Below, piece after piece: positions 35,966 to 43,920 of a stretch of DNA of 64,000 nucleotides. The position numbers were made by a program, and so were the translations under genes. The DNA is from Sphingomonas phyllosphaerae (GTDB lineage Bacteria; Pseudomonadota; Alphaproteobacteria; Sphingomonadales; Sphingomonadaceae): contig NZ_JAPYKH010000002.1 of NCBI RefSeq assembly GCF_029623345.1, positions 62,001 through 126,000 of the forward strand. The letters run 5' to 3'. Every line of letters begins with the position of its first letter. Position 1 is the first letter of the stretch. The notes beneath the pieces were generated by a model. It was not told the origin of the DNA. It saw only the letters and a list, made by a program, of their open reading frames with translations, and made no database searches.

Positions 35966-36682
35966 TTAAGGCAAACGGGCGCGCCGATGAAGGTAGTTCT
36001 CATCGAACCCCGCCACGGAAGCCAGGGCTGACGGGTTCAGGATCGAGATCGAGCCGCGCCGCATGCTGATGATGTCGCGCGTTCGCAGATCCCTCAGCAT
36101 GCGGTTGATGTGAACCGGTGTCATGCCGAGTGCGTCGGCCAGGATGATCTGAGAGAACGGAACCTCGAACGCCGCCTCGGTGACGTCGCTCCAGCGCGCA
36201 CGGACGAACAGCTCGCAGATGAGGTGCGCGACCCGCTCCAGGCTGGAACGCCTTCCCATGCTGACGATCCAGGCCCGCAGCGTCCCCTCGTCGGCTAGTT
36301 GGGCGACATACATGGCGCGAGCGATGCCGCGGTGTTGGTCGAGCATCTCGTCCATCTCGGAGCGCGAGATGGTGGCGACGCGCGCAGCGGTGATCGTCTG
36401 GATACTGTGGTCCATCTCGGCGAGTAGACTGATGTGAAGGTCGCAGGCGTCACCTGGCATGAGGAAGGCCATGATCTGGCGCGATCCGTTTGGCAGGATC
36501 TTGTAGCGCATTGCCCAGCCATCGAGCATGACAAAGACCGGACCTGGCCGATCGCCCTCGCGGATCAGGTCTGTTTTCGCTGCAACTTTGCGCCCTGCCG
36601 TCGTCGCCCGCATGAGCGCGGCGACCTCATCGACCGAGAGATCGACGTAGTGGCTGAGCTTGTCGATGAAGCGGTTCTGCAT
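35966..36682 (-). CDS. Crp/Fnr-family transcriptional regulator
   Basis: A 238-residue regulator. Residues about 20-130 form a cyclic-nucleotide-binding-like barrel (EGDRPGPVFVMLDGWAMRYKILPNG, IMAFLMPGDACDLH), then a long dimer helix and a winged HTH with VPFSQIILADALGMTPVHINRMLRDLR. No N-terminal cysteine cluster is present, so it is not an oxygen-sensing Fnr with an iron-sulphur centre. The ligand is unknown. Relatives in sphingomonads are common and control stress or metabolic shifts. It stands alone between an IS3 remnant and an orphan gene. Confidence 0.88.
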   Translation of the reverse strand: MQNRFIDKLSHYVDLSVDEVAALMRATTAGRKVAAKTDLIREGDRPGPVFVMLDGWAMRYKILPNGSRQIMAFLMPGDACDLHISLLAEMDHSIQTITAARVATISRSEMDEMLDQHRGIARAMYVAQLADEGTLRAWIVSMGRRSSLERVAHLICELFVRARWSDVTEAAFEVPFSQIILADALGMTPVHINRMLRDLRTRDIISMRRGSISILNPSALASVAGFDENYLHRRARLP

Positions 36683-36857
36683 GCGCCCGAACCTACGGCC
36701 CCTTCCGGCAATAGATATATCACACCTTTGTTATACACGATCAATATCGCTCTGGCGGTCGGGCACCGGCGCTCTTATGGTATAGGCATCGTCGACACGT
36801 AGCGCAGGCGCCGGCGGCTGGAAGGAATCTGCCTTTCGCCTGGCGCAATCGAGGACG

Positions 36858-37148
36858 ATGGTCACCATGCCGGACAATGTGAAGCCGATCGCCCAGGTGG
36901 AGGATAAGACTCGCTATGACGCGGCGGGAGAGGCCGCTTTGTTACTCGTCGAGAGCCTTATTCATGAGCTGATCGACCGGTCAGTCCTGTCGGTCGATGA
37001 CGCCGTTAAGACGGTCAACGCTGCGGTCGAGATCCGCCTTGAGCTAGCGGATGATCGTGATGAGAGCCGCAAGACAACTGAACAGTCTGTCTCACTATTG
37101 ATGGCCATATATCAGAGCTTGCTTACATATTCGGGTGCGACAATCTAA
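36858..37148 (+). CDS. Small acidic helical protein, unknown
   Basis: A 96-residue protein with no cysteine and no membrane segment. It is predicted almost entirely helical, with AALLLVESLIHELIDRSVLS and VDDAVKTVNAAVEIRLELAD forming amphipathic helices that could pair as a dimer. GAGG lies just before the ATG; a second ATG nine bases on (MPDNVK) may be used instead. I know similar uncharacterised proteins from sphingomonads by general look only. Divergent from the Crp/Fnr gene. Confidence 0.6.
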   Translation: MVTMPDNVKPIAQVEDKTRYDAAGEAALLLVESLIHELIDRSVLSVDDAVKTVNAAVEIRLELADDRDESRKTTEQSVSLLMAIYQSLLTYSGATI

Positions 37149-37315
37149 GTCCAAATACTGATAAGGCGAATTTCAACTTTACTTTGCGAGCCAGTTATCA
37201 GGTCAAAAGAGTAGCGTAACAGCGGCAAGGTAGAAAGGTATGTGCAAGTACGGCGCGCGATAAAGACAATCATTGAAGGATGTTCAGCCAGCCTTCGACT
37301 CTTAACAGGGAGCGA

Positions 37316-37843
37316 TCACCCTTTCCGGCGAGCCTCCACGAGAGCTACCGTATGTTGGGCAAGCGCCCTTAGCTCGGCTCTCTGCTTCTCATCCAGCGCA
37401 ACTCGCGGCTCACTGTCCATAACGCAAATGGTTCCAATCCGGACACCGCTTGCCATTCTCAGCGGAGCGCCGGCATAGAACCGGATGTTGGGCGCGCCCG
37501 TGACAAGTGGGCTGGTTGCAAACCTTACATCTTGAGTCGCGTCTTCGACAACAAACACGTCGGAACCACGAATGGCGTGCGTGCAGAAAGAAATCGCTTT
37601 TGGCGTTTCTTCCGGCTCGAAGCCAATCCGGGCTTTAAACCATTGGCGTTCTTCATCGATTAAAGAAATTAGCGCTATGGGCGTGTGCAAGGTATGCGCC
37701 GCGCGCCGCACGATCCTGTCAAATTCGACCTCATTGGGGGTGTCCAATATGCCGTAACTCTTGAGCGCGGCAACTCGGGCCGATTCAGGCTGATCCATCT
37801 GCATAACGTATGATGACGCAGAACGCCGAGCCATGATTGACAT
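37316..37843 (-). CDS. GAF-domain protein
   Basis: A 175-residue single GAF domain: ALKSYGILDTPNEVEFDRIV, then ALISLIDEERQWFKARIGFE, FCTHAIRGSDVFVVEDATQDVRFA, FYAGAPLRMASGVRIGTICVMD. This is the pattern of the stand-alone GAF proteins that accompany kinases and diguanylate cyclases. It should bind a small ligand; no output domain is attached. Four possible starts exist (37843, 37834, 37804, 37798) and none has a good binding site; MDQPESARV looks most like relatives. Confidence 0.82.
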   Translation of the reverse strand: MSIMARRSASSYVMQMDQPESARVAALKSYGILDTPNEVEFDRIVRRAAHTLHTPIALISLIDEERQWFKARIGFEPEETPKAISFCTHAIRGSDVFVVEDATQDVRFATSPLVTGAPNIRFYAGAPLRMASGVRIGTICVMDSEPRVALDEKQRAELRALAQHTVALVEARRKG

Positions 37844-37961
37844 GTGATAAGAAGCGCGCCTTCTAGCGCGAAAAGAGCTTGTCTGAGGATCAGATCAGCC
37901 AGTGTCACCGCGACGCATGGACAGAGCGTTCTCACCTCGGGGTGAGTCTCGGTCACTGACG

Positions 37962-38171
37962 ATGGCGCATATGACCTCGAGCGATCATCTATGTGGCGTG
38001 AACCACTCGAATGACAATGAGACCGACCGAACGGCAGCGACTTTGATCAAGCGGCACGGCGAGCGTGTGCGCCAGCACATCGTGGATCAGATGATCGTAG
38101 CGATTCGGGCACATAATCTGGCGCTGGCATCCGCTGGGATGAGGTCGGACAGGCCGTCGATCGCAAGCTAG
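37962..38171 (+). CDS. Small orphan protein, unknown
   Basis: About 69 residues containing NDNETDRTAATLIKRHGERVRQHIVDQMIVAIRAHNLALA, a strongly helical amphipathic stretch seen in small sphingomonad proteins with an LI-RHG core. The open frame extends back to 37902 but with proline/arginine-rich residues of no likeness, so I start at MAHMTSSDH. No binding site is obvious. Function unknown. Confidence 0.4.
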   Translation: MAHMTSSDHLCGVNHSNDNETDRTAATLIKRHGERVRQHIVDQMIVAIRAHNLALASAGMRSDRPSIAS

Positions 38172-38271
38172 CAGCTTAGTCCCGCTCGATTCGAGCACAT
38201 GTCGCGTCAGGCGAAATCCACCTGTACGAAGGCTGACTCGTACCATCTCGCAGGTGTCGCACGAGCATATG

Positions 38272-38619
38272 CTATTCTCCAGCGGCTTCTAAGCTGGGCT
38301 CGCGTGGTGCGCCGCGTGCGGCAACCGTCGCGACAATGACGTTCAACAACGGGCGACGGCAGTCATCTTCTACGGTGACGCGCCAGTGCCCTTCCTCCGC
38401 GTAGGTAGGTTGATGTGCAAGTCGCTCGGCGAGGAGCTGGACGGCTCTCGTCCGTGCCTCCGCCAAGTCGGTGCATGTGATGCCCACGGTATCTCGGGGC
38501 CGCCCGGCGAACTGGAAGAAGAATCGGTCATTCAGACGCCGGGTTAGGGGAGTGGCGTGACCGTGACGAAAACATAGATCAAGTATTAAGCCCAGTTTCT
38601 CTGAACCAAAAGGCCACAT
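38272..38619 (-). CDS. DUF6894-like small protein
   Basis: A 115-residue protein. The central and C-terminal part follows the DUF6894 scheme: RFFFQFAGRPRDTVGI (first strand), a helix LAEARTRAVQLLAERLA, WRVTVEDDCRRPLLNVIVA (last two strands). The role of the family is unknown; it is widespread in alphaproteobacteria near stress genes. GGAGGAGG upstream of the ATG at 38619 sets the start. It diverges from the response regulator at 38747 over an AT-rich gap of 127 bases. Confidence 0.7.
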   Translation of the reverse strand: MWPFGSEKLGLILDLCFRHGHATPLTRRLNDRFFFQFAGRPRDTVGITCTDLAEARTRAVQLLAERLAHQPTYAEEGHWRVTVEDDCRRPLLNVIVATVAARGAPREPSLEAAGE

Positions 38620-38746
38620 TGTGCCTCCTCCGTGACAGAGCGGTTTCCAAGGCGCCCGCACAAGCTTGAGCTAAATCAATAACCTTTTACTATATACAAA
38701 GGGGTTTTTAAGGCCTCTTGATCTCCTTGTCGAGGAGGATGAAGGC

Positions 38747-39100
38747 ATGTGCCACGTTCTTGTGATCGAAGACGAGCCGTTCATCGCCATGCAGATCGAG
38801 AGCATACTGCTGGAAGGGGGCGCCGACACGGTCGACATCGTCGCTACCGAGCAGGACGCGATCACATCGGCTGTCACCCACCGCCCGGATTTCGTCGCGT
38901 CGGACGTACGGCTGCTCGAGGGCAGCGGTCCGGCTGCCGTGGAGGTGATCCGCCGAATGTACCCCGTTCCGGTCACCTTTATCACAGCATGGCCCGACGC
39001 ATGCAGCCATTGCCGCGGCTACGCTGACATCCTGGTCAAGCCGATCAGCGCGGCCAGTCTACTCGCTTCTTTCAAGCGGTCCGCGCCTGCGTGCGCTTAG
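38747..39100 (+). CDS. Single-domain response regulator
   Basis: A 117-residue receiver without an output domain: acidic pocket VIEDE (residues 8-10), phospho-acceptor D53 in FVASDVRL, T80 in TFITAW and K98 in LVKPIS. It resembles the single receivers paired with HisKA_2/HWE kinases, which relay phosphate or regulate by protein binding. No kinase is adjacent; the HisKA_2 kinase at 1771 is the nearest of that type. AGGAGG-like bases (GAGGAGGATGAAGGC) precede the ATG. Confidence 0.88.
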   Translation: MCHVLVIEDEPFIAMQIESILLEGGADTVDIVATEQDAITSAVTHRPDFVASDVRLLEGSGPAAVEVIRRMYPVPVTFITAWPDACSHCRGYADILVKPISAASLLASFKRSAPACA

Positions 39101-39131
39101 AAGGTTCGACGAAAGTTGGGGTCATGCGGGC

Positions 39132-39569
39132 ATGAAGTCCGCCGATGCGCTCGCTGAACTCGAGCGACACCAATCCCTCATTCGCGCCGAGATCGCGCTG
39201 GCCACCGAGGTTGCCGAACGCAAGCCGGTAAGCTGGCAAGACACGCTCGCTCAGTCGCGATGGCGAATGTTCCGCCTGCTGCGCGCGTACCAGCTTTTCA
39301 AGCACAACGAGGTCTACGGTCCCATCCTTCGGTCATCGCACCCTGGCCGGGCAGAGCAGGCGCGAGCATTGAAGGCTTCATGTATCGCGACGGGGGAGCG
39401 GTACGAGCTCTATACGTCGCGCTGGCCGGCCGATGCCATGGTCCGCGACGTCGACGGCTATCGACATGCGCTGCGAGAGCAAGTGGCCGGCCTTCAGCAG
39501 CAGATGGTGGAAGAGAGGCGGATCGTCGCATTGCTGCTCGCGGAGGTGTCTCGTACGCGCATGAGCTGA
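39132..39569 (+). CDS. Helical protein downstream of the receiver, unknown
   Basis: A 145-residue soluble protein with several amphipathic helices: SADALAELERHQSLIRAEIALA near the start, RWRMFRLLRAYQLFKHNEVYG in the middle and a C-terminal coiled-coil-like EQVAGLQQQMVEERRIVALLLAEV. It starts 31 bases after the receiver and reads on in the same direction, so the two may be co-transcribed. I do not recognise the family. Confidence 0.6.
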   Translation: MKSADALAELERHQSLIRAEIALATEVAERKPVSWQDTLAQSRWRMFRLLRAYQLFKHNEVYGPILRSSHPGRAEQARALKASCIATGERYELYTSRWPADAMVRDVDGYRHALREQVAGLQQQMVEERRIVALLLAEVSRTRMS

Positions 39570-39626
39570 AGTATCGCAGCACCTTGCAACCGGTCGTCTC
39601 TGGATCGTCGCGAGCCGTGTGCTTGA

Positions 39627-39836
39627 CTATGATGTCGGCCCGGCCTTTCCGTCCGCCGTCGGCGAAACCCGGCAAACCATCCGAGCACCACTCCAGATCT
39701 CGATGTGCTCAGCGTGCTCAACACGTGCTGCCTCTGCGATTGCCTGTTCGTCATCGTCTCCGTGGAATGTCAATGCGTCGATGATCTTGTTCAGGCTGTT
39801 CAGGCGATACAGTCGATACTCCACAGGATTCCCCAA
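39627..39836 (-). CDS. Small conserved-looking protein, unknown
   Basis: A 69-residue protein reading MGNPVEYRLYRLNSLNKIID, then an acidic helix DDDEQAIAEAARVEHA and the strand HIEIWSGARMVCRV. This RLY-LN-I...D-AI--A......IEIW-G-R arrangement occurs in many small sphingomonad proteins without known role. No strong binding site is seen. It converges with the helical protein at 39132. Confidence 0.6.
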   Translation of the reverse strand: MGNPVEYRLYRLNSLNKIIDALTFHGDDDEQAIAEAARVEHAEHIEIWSGARMVCRVSPTADGKAGPTS

Positions 39837-40219
39837 CGTCTTCGAGCGGGACTACGTTACCGTCTCGCAGTCGCTGGAGCCCGGGTGTAAACAGCGATGA
39901 GCGAGTATCGCGATCCCAGATCGGCTCGGATGAGCATATTTCAATAATCGTCAGGAAATTAGCTTTAACCTCGATCAGCAACATTGGCCAAGTTATAAGA
40001 GAAGGTGACCGATCTCGCTGGCGGAAGTTAGCTGCTTACCCTTACTTCGTCGAGGCGGCCGATCTCGAGAGCGCAAATAGCTGGAGCAGTTGCCGGCGTC
40101 GGGGAGTCACGCGATGCAGCGAACTGGCGCACTGGCTGAGTGCGCTCATTCGACTTCCCGAATACGCGGACGCGGGATGGGCCCTCCTTGCCGGAGAGTT
40201 CGTCGCCTTTTGAAGAGAA
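39837..40219. other. Intergenic region, nothing recognised
   Basis: About 380 bases, partly AT-rich (39930-40010). Short frames on both strands lack binding sites and family likeness. It may carry the promoters of the flanking divergent genes. Confidence 0.45.
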
Positions 40220-40720
40220 ATGGGTATGGTATGCGAACTGGCAACCGGTCACGATCTAACGGCGCTCAGTATATATCTCGCTTCAACGGATCGGGTGAGG
40301 AACTCGGTCCAACAAATATGGGAGAGTGCCCGAACGATCTGGAGACCGGTGTGCATTCAGACAGATGTGTCGCTAGAGGTGTCGACCGCTTACGGATGCG
40401 TCTGGAAATATCGCTATCTCGTCCGGTCCGACTTGCGGAGTTGTTACATGGCTGCTGGTGTTCGCTCTCCGACGATCGGTGGTCATCCGTCTTACGCGGA
40501 CCCAGGTGGCGAACCATACCTTTTCGTTGATTTCGGCTCCGACAATGACGGGTCGCCGATTGATAAATTACAGCTACCCGCGGAGTGGAGCGTGGCGGCA
40601 GACCTGCGCTTGGCGAAGTTGCCTTTGCGCAGTCTCCCGGTTGAGCCTGAATTGGTCGCATCTGAGTCAAGCGCGTGGGTAAGCGGGCGCATCGCCGAAG
40701 CCGCGGAGCTAATTTCCTAA
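40220..40720 (+). CDS. Hypothetical protein, uncertain
   Basis: A 166-codon frame starting MGMVCELATGHDLTALSIYL. The middle holds a tryptophan/tyrosine-rich part (VWKYRYLVRSDLRSCYMAA) and GEPYLFVDFGSDNDGSPIDKLQLP. Composition is protein-like, but the bases are less GC-rich in third codon positions than in neighbouring genes. AAGAGAAATGGGT before the ATG offers only a weak binding site. I recognise no domain. It may be a foreign or decaying gene. Confidence 0.4.
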   Translation: MGMVCELATGHDLTALSIYLASTDRVRNSVQQIWESARTIWRPVCIQTDVSLEVSTAYGCVWKYRYLVRSDLRSCYMAAGVRSPTIGGHPSYADPGGEPYLFVDFGSDNDGSPIDKLQLPAEWSVAADLRLAKLPLRSLPVEPELVASESSAWVSGRIAEAAELIS

Positions 40721-40990
40721 CACTCCTCTCCGTTGCAGTCTCAGTGGAACGACGTGAACGGACGTCCGCAGTTGGGCAGCGCGGGGAGGGCACCGAATGG
40801 CGACCTAGGGGTCACCTTCTTTTGCCTTCGGCGTCGCGCTTAAACAAACATCATTGTCGGTGCGGGCGCTTCGGGATCGAGCCGGAGCAACGCGAAAGGC
40901 TTAAAGTTGGCGCCGGTGCGGACCGATTTGCGACTTGGCCACCTCGCTGTGCGTGTGCTTAGATGAGCCCGGGGAAACGTAGGGAACATC

Positions 40991-42970
40991 ATGGAACGTG
41001 CGGTAGGGTGGTTTGGCGTGGCGACGTTGCTCGCCACGACAACGGCGGCGCGTGCGATGACAGCAGACGCGCATGCCGTGGCGGCGGCCTTCGGCGCTCG
41101 CGAGGGGGCGGCGCAGGTCAGCCTCTCGCCCGACGGGAGCAAGATCGCCTTTATCGCGCCGGCTGCCGGACAGGGGTCGACCCTTTTCACCGTCGCGACG
41201 GCGGAAGGATCTGTGCCGAAGCCGGCGCTGTCGGTGCCAGGAAGGCCTGACCGCCTACGCGACTGTCGCTGGGTGTCGGAGACGCGGCTGGTTTGCACGA
41301 TTGTCGGATTGGTGAAGGTGCCGGAAGCCACTCGGCCGCTTGGCTACTCGCGCGTGGTGGCGGTCGACGCCGACGGTAGCAACCAGCGCATGCTCACCAA
41401 CAAGCAGACCAATCAGCGCACCAACGCCTTTTATGGCGGCGGCGTCATCGATCTGTTGCCGGGAACAGATGGCGCGGTGCTGATGGTTCAGCCTTACGCG
41501 CGGACCGAACAGACTGGCACCAACATCGGCTCGCGCCGGGACGGTCTCGCGGTAGACCGCATTGACACCCGAAGCGGGGCGAGCAGGACCGTGGAGCCGC
41601 CACGCGCCAACGCGATCAACTTCCTCACGGATGGTCAAGGCGCGGTTCGGATCATCGGCTACTACGACGTGCGCGGGCAAACCAACCAATGGAGCGGAAA
41701 TGTCGTCTACCGCTATCGATCCGCTACGGGCGACTGGGAAGCGCTGAGCACGGTCAACACTGTCACTGCCGAGGGTTTCGCCCCGCTCGCGGTGGATAAG
41801 GCGATGAACGTCGCCTACGGGCTTCGCAAGCTCGACGGCCGACAGGCACTCTACACCCACGCGCTCGACGGCAGCGATCGCGAGACACTTGTTGCAAGCC
41901 GGCCTGATGTCGACATCGATGGTCTGATCCGCATCGGGCGAGACCGACATGTGGTCGGGTATACCTACGTGACCGAGAAGCGCATTGCGGCCTATCTCGA
42001 TCCGCAGGTCAACACGATGGTCACGTCGTTGCACCGCGCCTTGCCCAAGCTGCCGCAGATCAACGTCGTCGACAGCAGCAGCGACGGCACCAAGCTGCTC
42101 ATCCATGCGGCAGCTGATACCGAACCCGGCCGGTACTTCCTGTTCGACAAGGTAGCGAAGCGGCTTCAGGTGCTCATGCTAGCGCGGCCTGAACTCGAGC
42201 AGCGTACGCTGGCTAAGGTGGAGCCGGTGCAGATCGCGATGAGAGACGGCGCGACGATCCCCGGCTATCTGACGCTGCCTCCTGAAGGATCCCGCAAGGG
42301 CCTGCCAGCGATCGTGCTGCCGCACGGTGGCCCGACCGCCCGCGACGAGTGGGGTTTCGACTGGCTGGCGCAGTTCTACGCCGCGCGCGGTTACGCGGTA
42401 CTCCAGCCCAACTACCGCGGCTCAGCCGGTTACGGTGACGCCTACCTGATGGAGAACGGCTTCCGCGCGTGGCGTACCGCTGTGGGCGACGTCAACGACG
42501 CGGGACGTTGGCTCGTGGCGCAGGGTATCGCCGATCCGAAACGGCTGGGCGCTGTGGGCTGGTCATACGGCGGTTACGCCGCGCTGGAGGCAGCGGTACT
42601 CGATCCTGAATTGTTCAAGGCGGTGGTGGCGATCGCCCCGGTGACGGACCTCGCCTCGCTCGTGACAGATCGCGAGAACTTCACCGATTCTCGCGTGCAG
42701 ACTGCCTCCATCGGATCACAGCCGGCCGCCGCCTCACCCGCTGCCAACGCCGCGGCGATCGCCGTTCCGGTTCTTCTCGCCCACGGCACGCTCGATGCGA
42801 ACGTCAACTACGCCCAGTCGGCGCTGATGCTGGCTCGCCTGAAGGCGGCGGGCAAGACGGTTGATCTGCTCACCTTCGAAGGACTGGACCATCAGCTTGA
42901 GGACGCGGGAGCGCGCACACGGCTCCTCGAGGCCAGCGATGAATTTCTCAGGCGGTCGATGAGGATGTAA
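40991..42970 (+). CDS. S9-family (prolyl oligopeptidase-like) exported peptidase
   Basis: A 659-residue serine peptidase with a signal peptide (residues 1-22, AARA). The N-terminal half is a beta-propeller (QVSLSPDGSKIAFIAPA is one blade); the C-terminal half is the alpha/beta hydrolase domain with PHGGPTARD, the nucleophile in GWSYGGYAA, the aspartate in HGTLDANV and the histidine in GLDHQLED. It should cleave short peptides in the periplasm. The gene is monocistronic; a weak site (AGGGAAC) precedes the ATG. Confidence 0.9.
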   Translation: MERAVGWFGVATLLATTTAARAMTADAHAVAAAFGAREGAAQVSLSPDGSKIAFIAPAAGQGSTLFTVATAEGSVPKPALSVPGRPDRLRDCRWVSETRLVCTIVGLVKVPEATRPLGYSRVVAVDADGSNQRMLTNKQTNQRTNAFYGGGVIDLLPGTDGAVLMVQPYARTEQTGTNIGSRRDGLAVDRIDTRSGASRTVEPPRANAINFLTDGQGAVRIIGYYDVRGQTNQWSGNVVYRYRSATGDWEALSTVNTVTAEGFAPLAVDKAMNVAYGLRKLDGRQALYTHALDGSDRETLVASRPDVDIDGLIRIGRDRHVVGYTYVTEKRIAAYLDPQVNTMVTSLHRALPKLPQINVVDSSSDGTKLLIHAAADTEPGRYFLFDKVAKRLQVLMLARPELEQRTLAKVEPVQIAMRDGATIPGYLTLPPEGSRKGLPAIVLPHGGPTARDEWGFDWLAQFYAARGYAVLQPNYRGSAGYGDAYLMENGFRAWRTAVGDVNDAGRWLVAQGIADPKRLGAVGWSYGGYAALEAAVLDPELFKAVVAIAPVTDLASLVTDRENFTDSRVQTASIGSQPAAASPAANAAAIAVPVLLAHGTLDANVNYAQSALMLARLKAAGKTVDLLTFEGLDHQLEDAGARTRLLEASDEFLRRSMRM

Positions 42971-43026
42971 GAGGCGCTCGGTAGGCGACGCAGCGAGCGC
43001 GTGGGCAGGTCTGACGAGCACCCTCG

Positions 43027-43296
43027 TCACCCGGTGCCAGTTGGAGACGTTACCTGCCTCTGCCTCGCAAGGGCCGTAAGTTGCCGGTCTGACACCTTGC
43101 CAATCAGGCCAGCTGGACAGCTGCGCGGAATTTCGCCGCCTGATCCGATGAGTGCTTGCAACTTTGCAGGATAGGCACGAAAAACTCTGTCAGAGAGCAG
43201 CGTTTCGAAGGGAGCTGGACAGGGAAGGCTCATCTCACCAACCTGTTGATTGGGCGCTAAAGCGAAGACTGTCAGCGCCATCATCAACGGATGCAA
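43027..43296 (-). CDS. Possible small exported protein, unknown
   Basis: An 89-codon frame with a hydrophobic start (MMALTVFALAPNQQVG) and a mature part holding two cysteines (SLPCPAPF and RSCPAGLIGK) that could form a disulphide. A weak echo of SCPAGLI-GKVS occurs as SYPAGLIWGVS on the same strand at about 43740-43770, suggesting a decayed second copy. No family is recognised and no good binding site is seen. Confidence 0.35.
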   Translation of the reverse strand: MHPLMMALTVFALAPNQQVGEMSLPCPAPFETLLSDRVFRAYPAKLQALIGSGGEIPRSCPAGLIGKVSDRQLTALARQRQVTSPTGTG

Positions 43297-43410
43297 GTTA
43301 GTTTCCTACACGCTATCGAGAGCAACATGCAGGAGAAATTTGCGGGCGGCTAGCCCTAAGCGGAGGGCCTTGCCGCCGAGGTCCATTGCTTAAGGCATAA
43401 CAATGCGGTG

Positions 43411-43486
43411 GAGCTTTGTCGAAGCTGTTGAACCTGCACAAGTGATCTGGGTTGGCGCGCGGCATGCGTCACCCGCTCAAGCCAGC
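43411..43486 (+). mobile_element. Decayed left end of an IS6-family element
   Basis: This 76-base segment aligns with the left end and first transposase codons of the IS6 copies at 19117 and 59665: GAGCTTTGTCGAAGC for GGCTCTGTCAAAGC, then AACCTGCACAAGTGATCTGGG for the following bases, then GGCATGCGTCACCCGCTCAAGCCAGC over the transposase start. About three quarters of positions match. After GCCAGC similarity stops, so only a relic remains. Confidence 0.65.
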
Positions 43487-43569
43487 GTTATTGACACACT
43501 CGCCTGATTGATCACAGTGTAGCGCAATATTTGATTGTCGAGATACCTCAGTTCGTTCAGGCATTAACA

Positions 43570-43689
43570 ATGGCGCGACCAAGAAGATCCGATCGCACGC
43601 TTGCGGGGCCGCTGGTGGCGCTCGGCATCTTCCTGGTTCTCGCGGCCATCATGGGATTCGGCGCTTCGATCAGCATGGCTGGCGTATAG
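43570..43689 (+). CDS. Possible 39-residue single-helix membrane peptide
   Basis: A short frame MARPRRSDRTLAGPLVALGIF continues with LVLAAIMGFGASISMAGV and a stop. It has a basic N-terminus and one strong hydrophobic helix, as in small membrane proteins, but no ribosome binding site. It could instead be the tail of a lost gene. It lies between the IS6 relic and the IS110 element. Confidence 0.3.
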   Translation: MARPRRSDRTLAGPLVALGIFLVLAAIMGFGASISMAGV

Positions 43690-43865
43690 CGTGCTCGGGG
43701 ACAGCTAGACGCATCTATCCTGTAAGCTGCTGTTCCGCTCACTCCCCAAATCAGGCCAGCCGGATAGCTGTGGAACGCGTAGAAGGCTCGGGCGTGACGC
43801 TGAACAAACGTCCGGAACTGAGCGGCCGACAGGCGAGCCCGAGTGACCGCAATTGATGACGTGGA

Positions 43866-43906
43866 CGGCTCTCCAACCCTCCCGCAGGATGACCTGCGGA
43901 GAGCCG
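43866..43906 (+). other. Stem-loop just before the IS110 transposase
   Basis: An 8-bp outer stem (CGGCTCTC/GAGAGCCG) and a 6-bp inner stem (CGCAGG-ATGA-CCTGCG) with a nine-base bulge on the 5' side form a strong bulged hairpin. It ends 14 bases before the transposase ATG and partly faces its GGAAGGAG binding site. It may limit translation or belong to the bridge RNA. Confidence 0.5.
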
Positions 43907-43920
43907 GAAGGAGAACCACG

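Noticed and set aside
43840-43857. 18-base direct repeat as target duplication of the IS110 element
   Set aside because: IS110 elements do not make long target duplications; I use it only as a rough limit.
43843-43920. 5' extension of the IS110 transposase to 43843
   Set aside because: GGAAGGAG and the family start MGSVTTIGLDLAK put the start at 43921.
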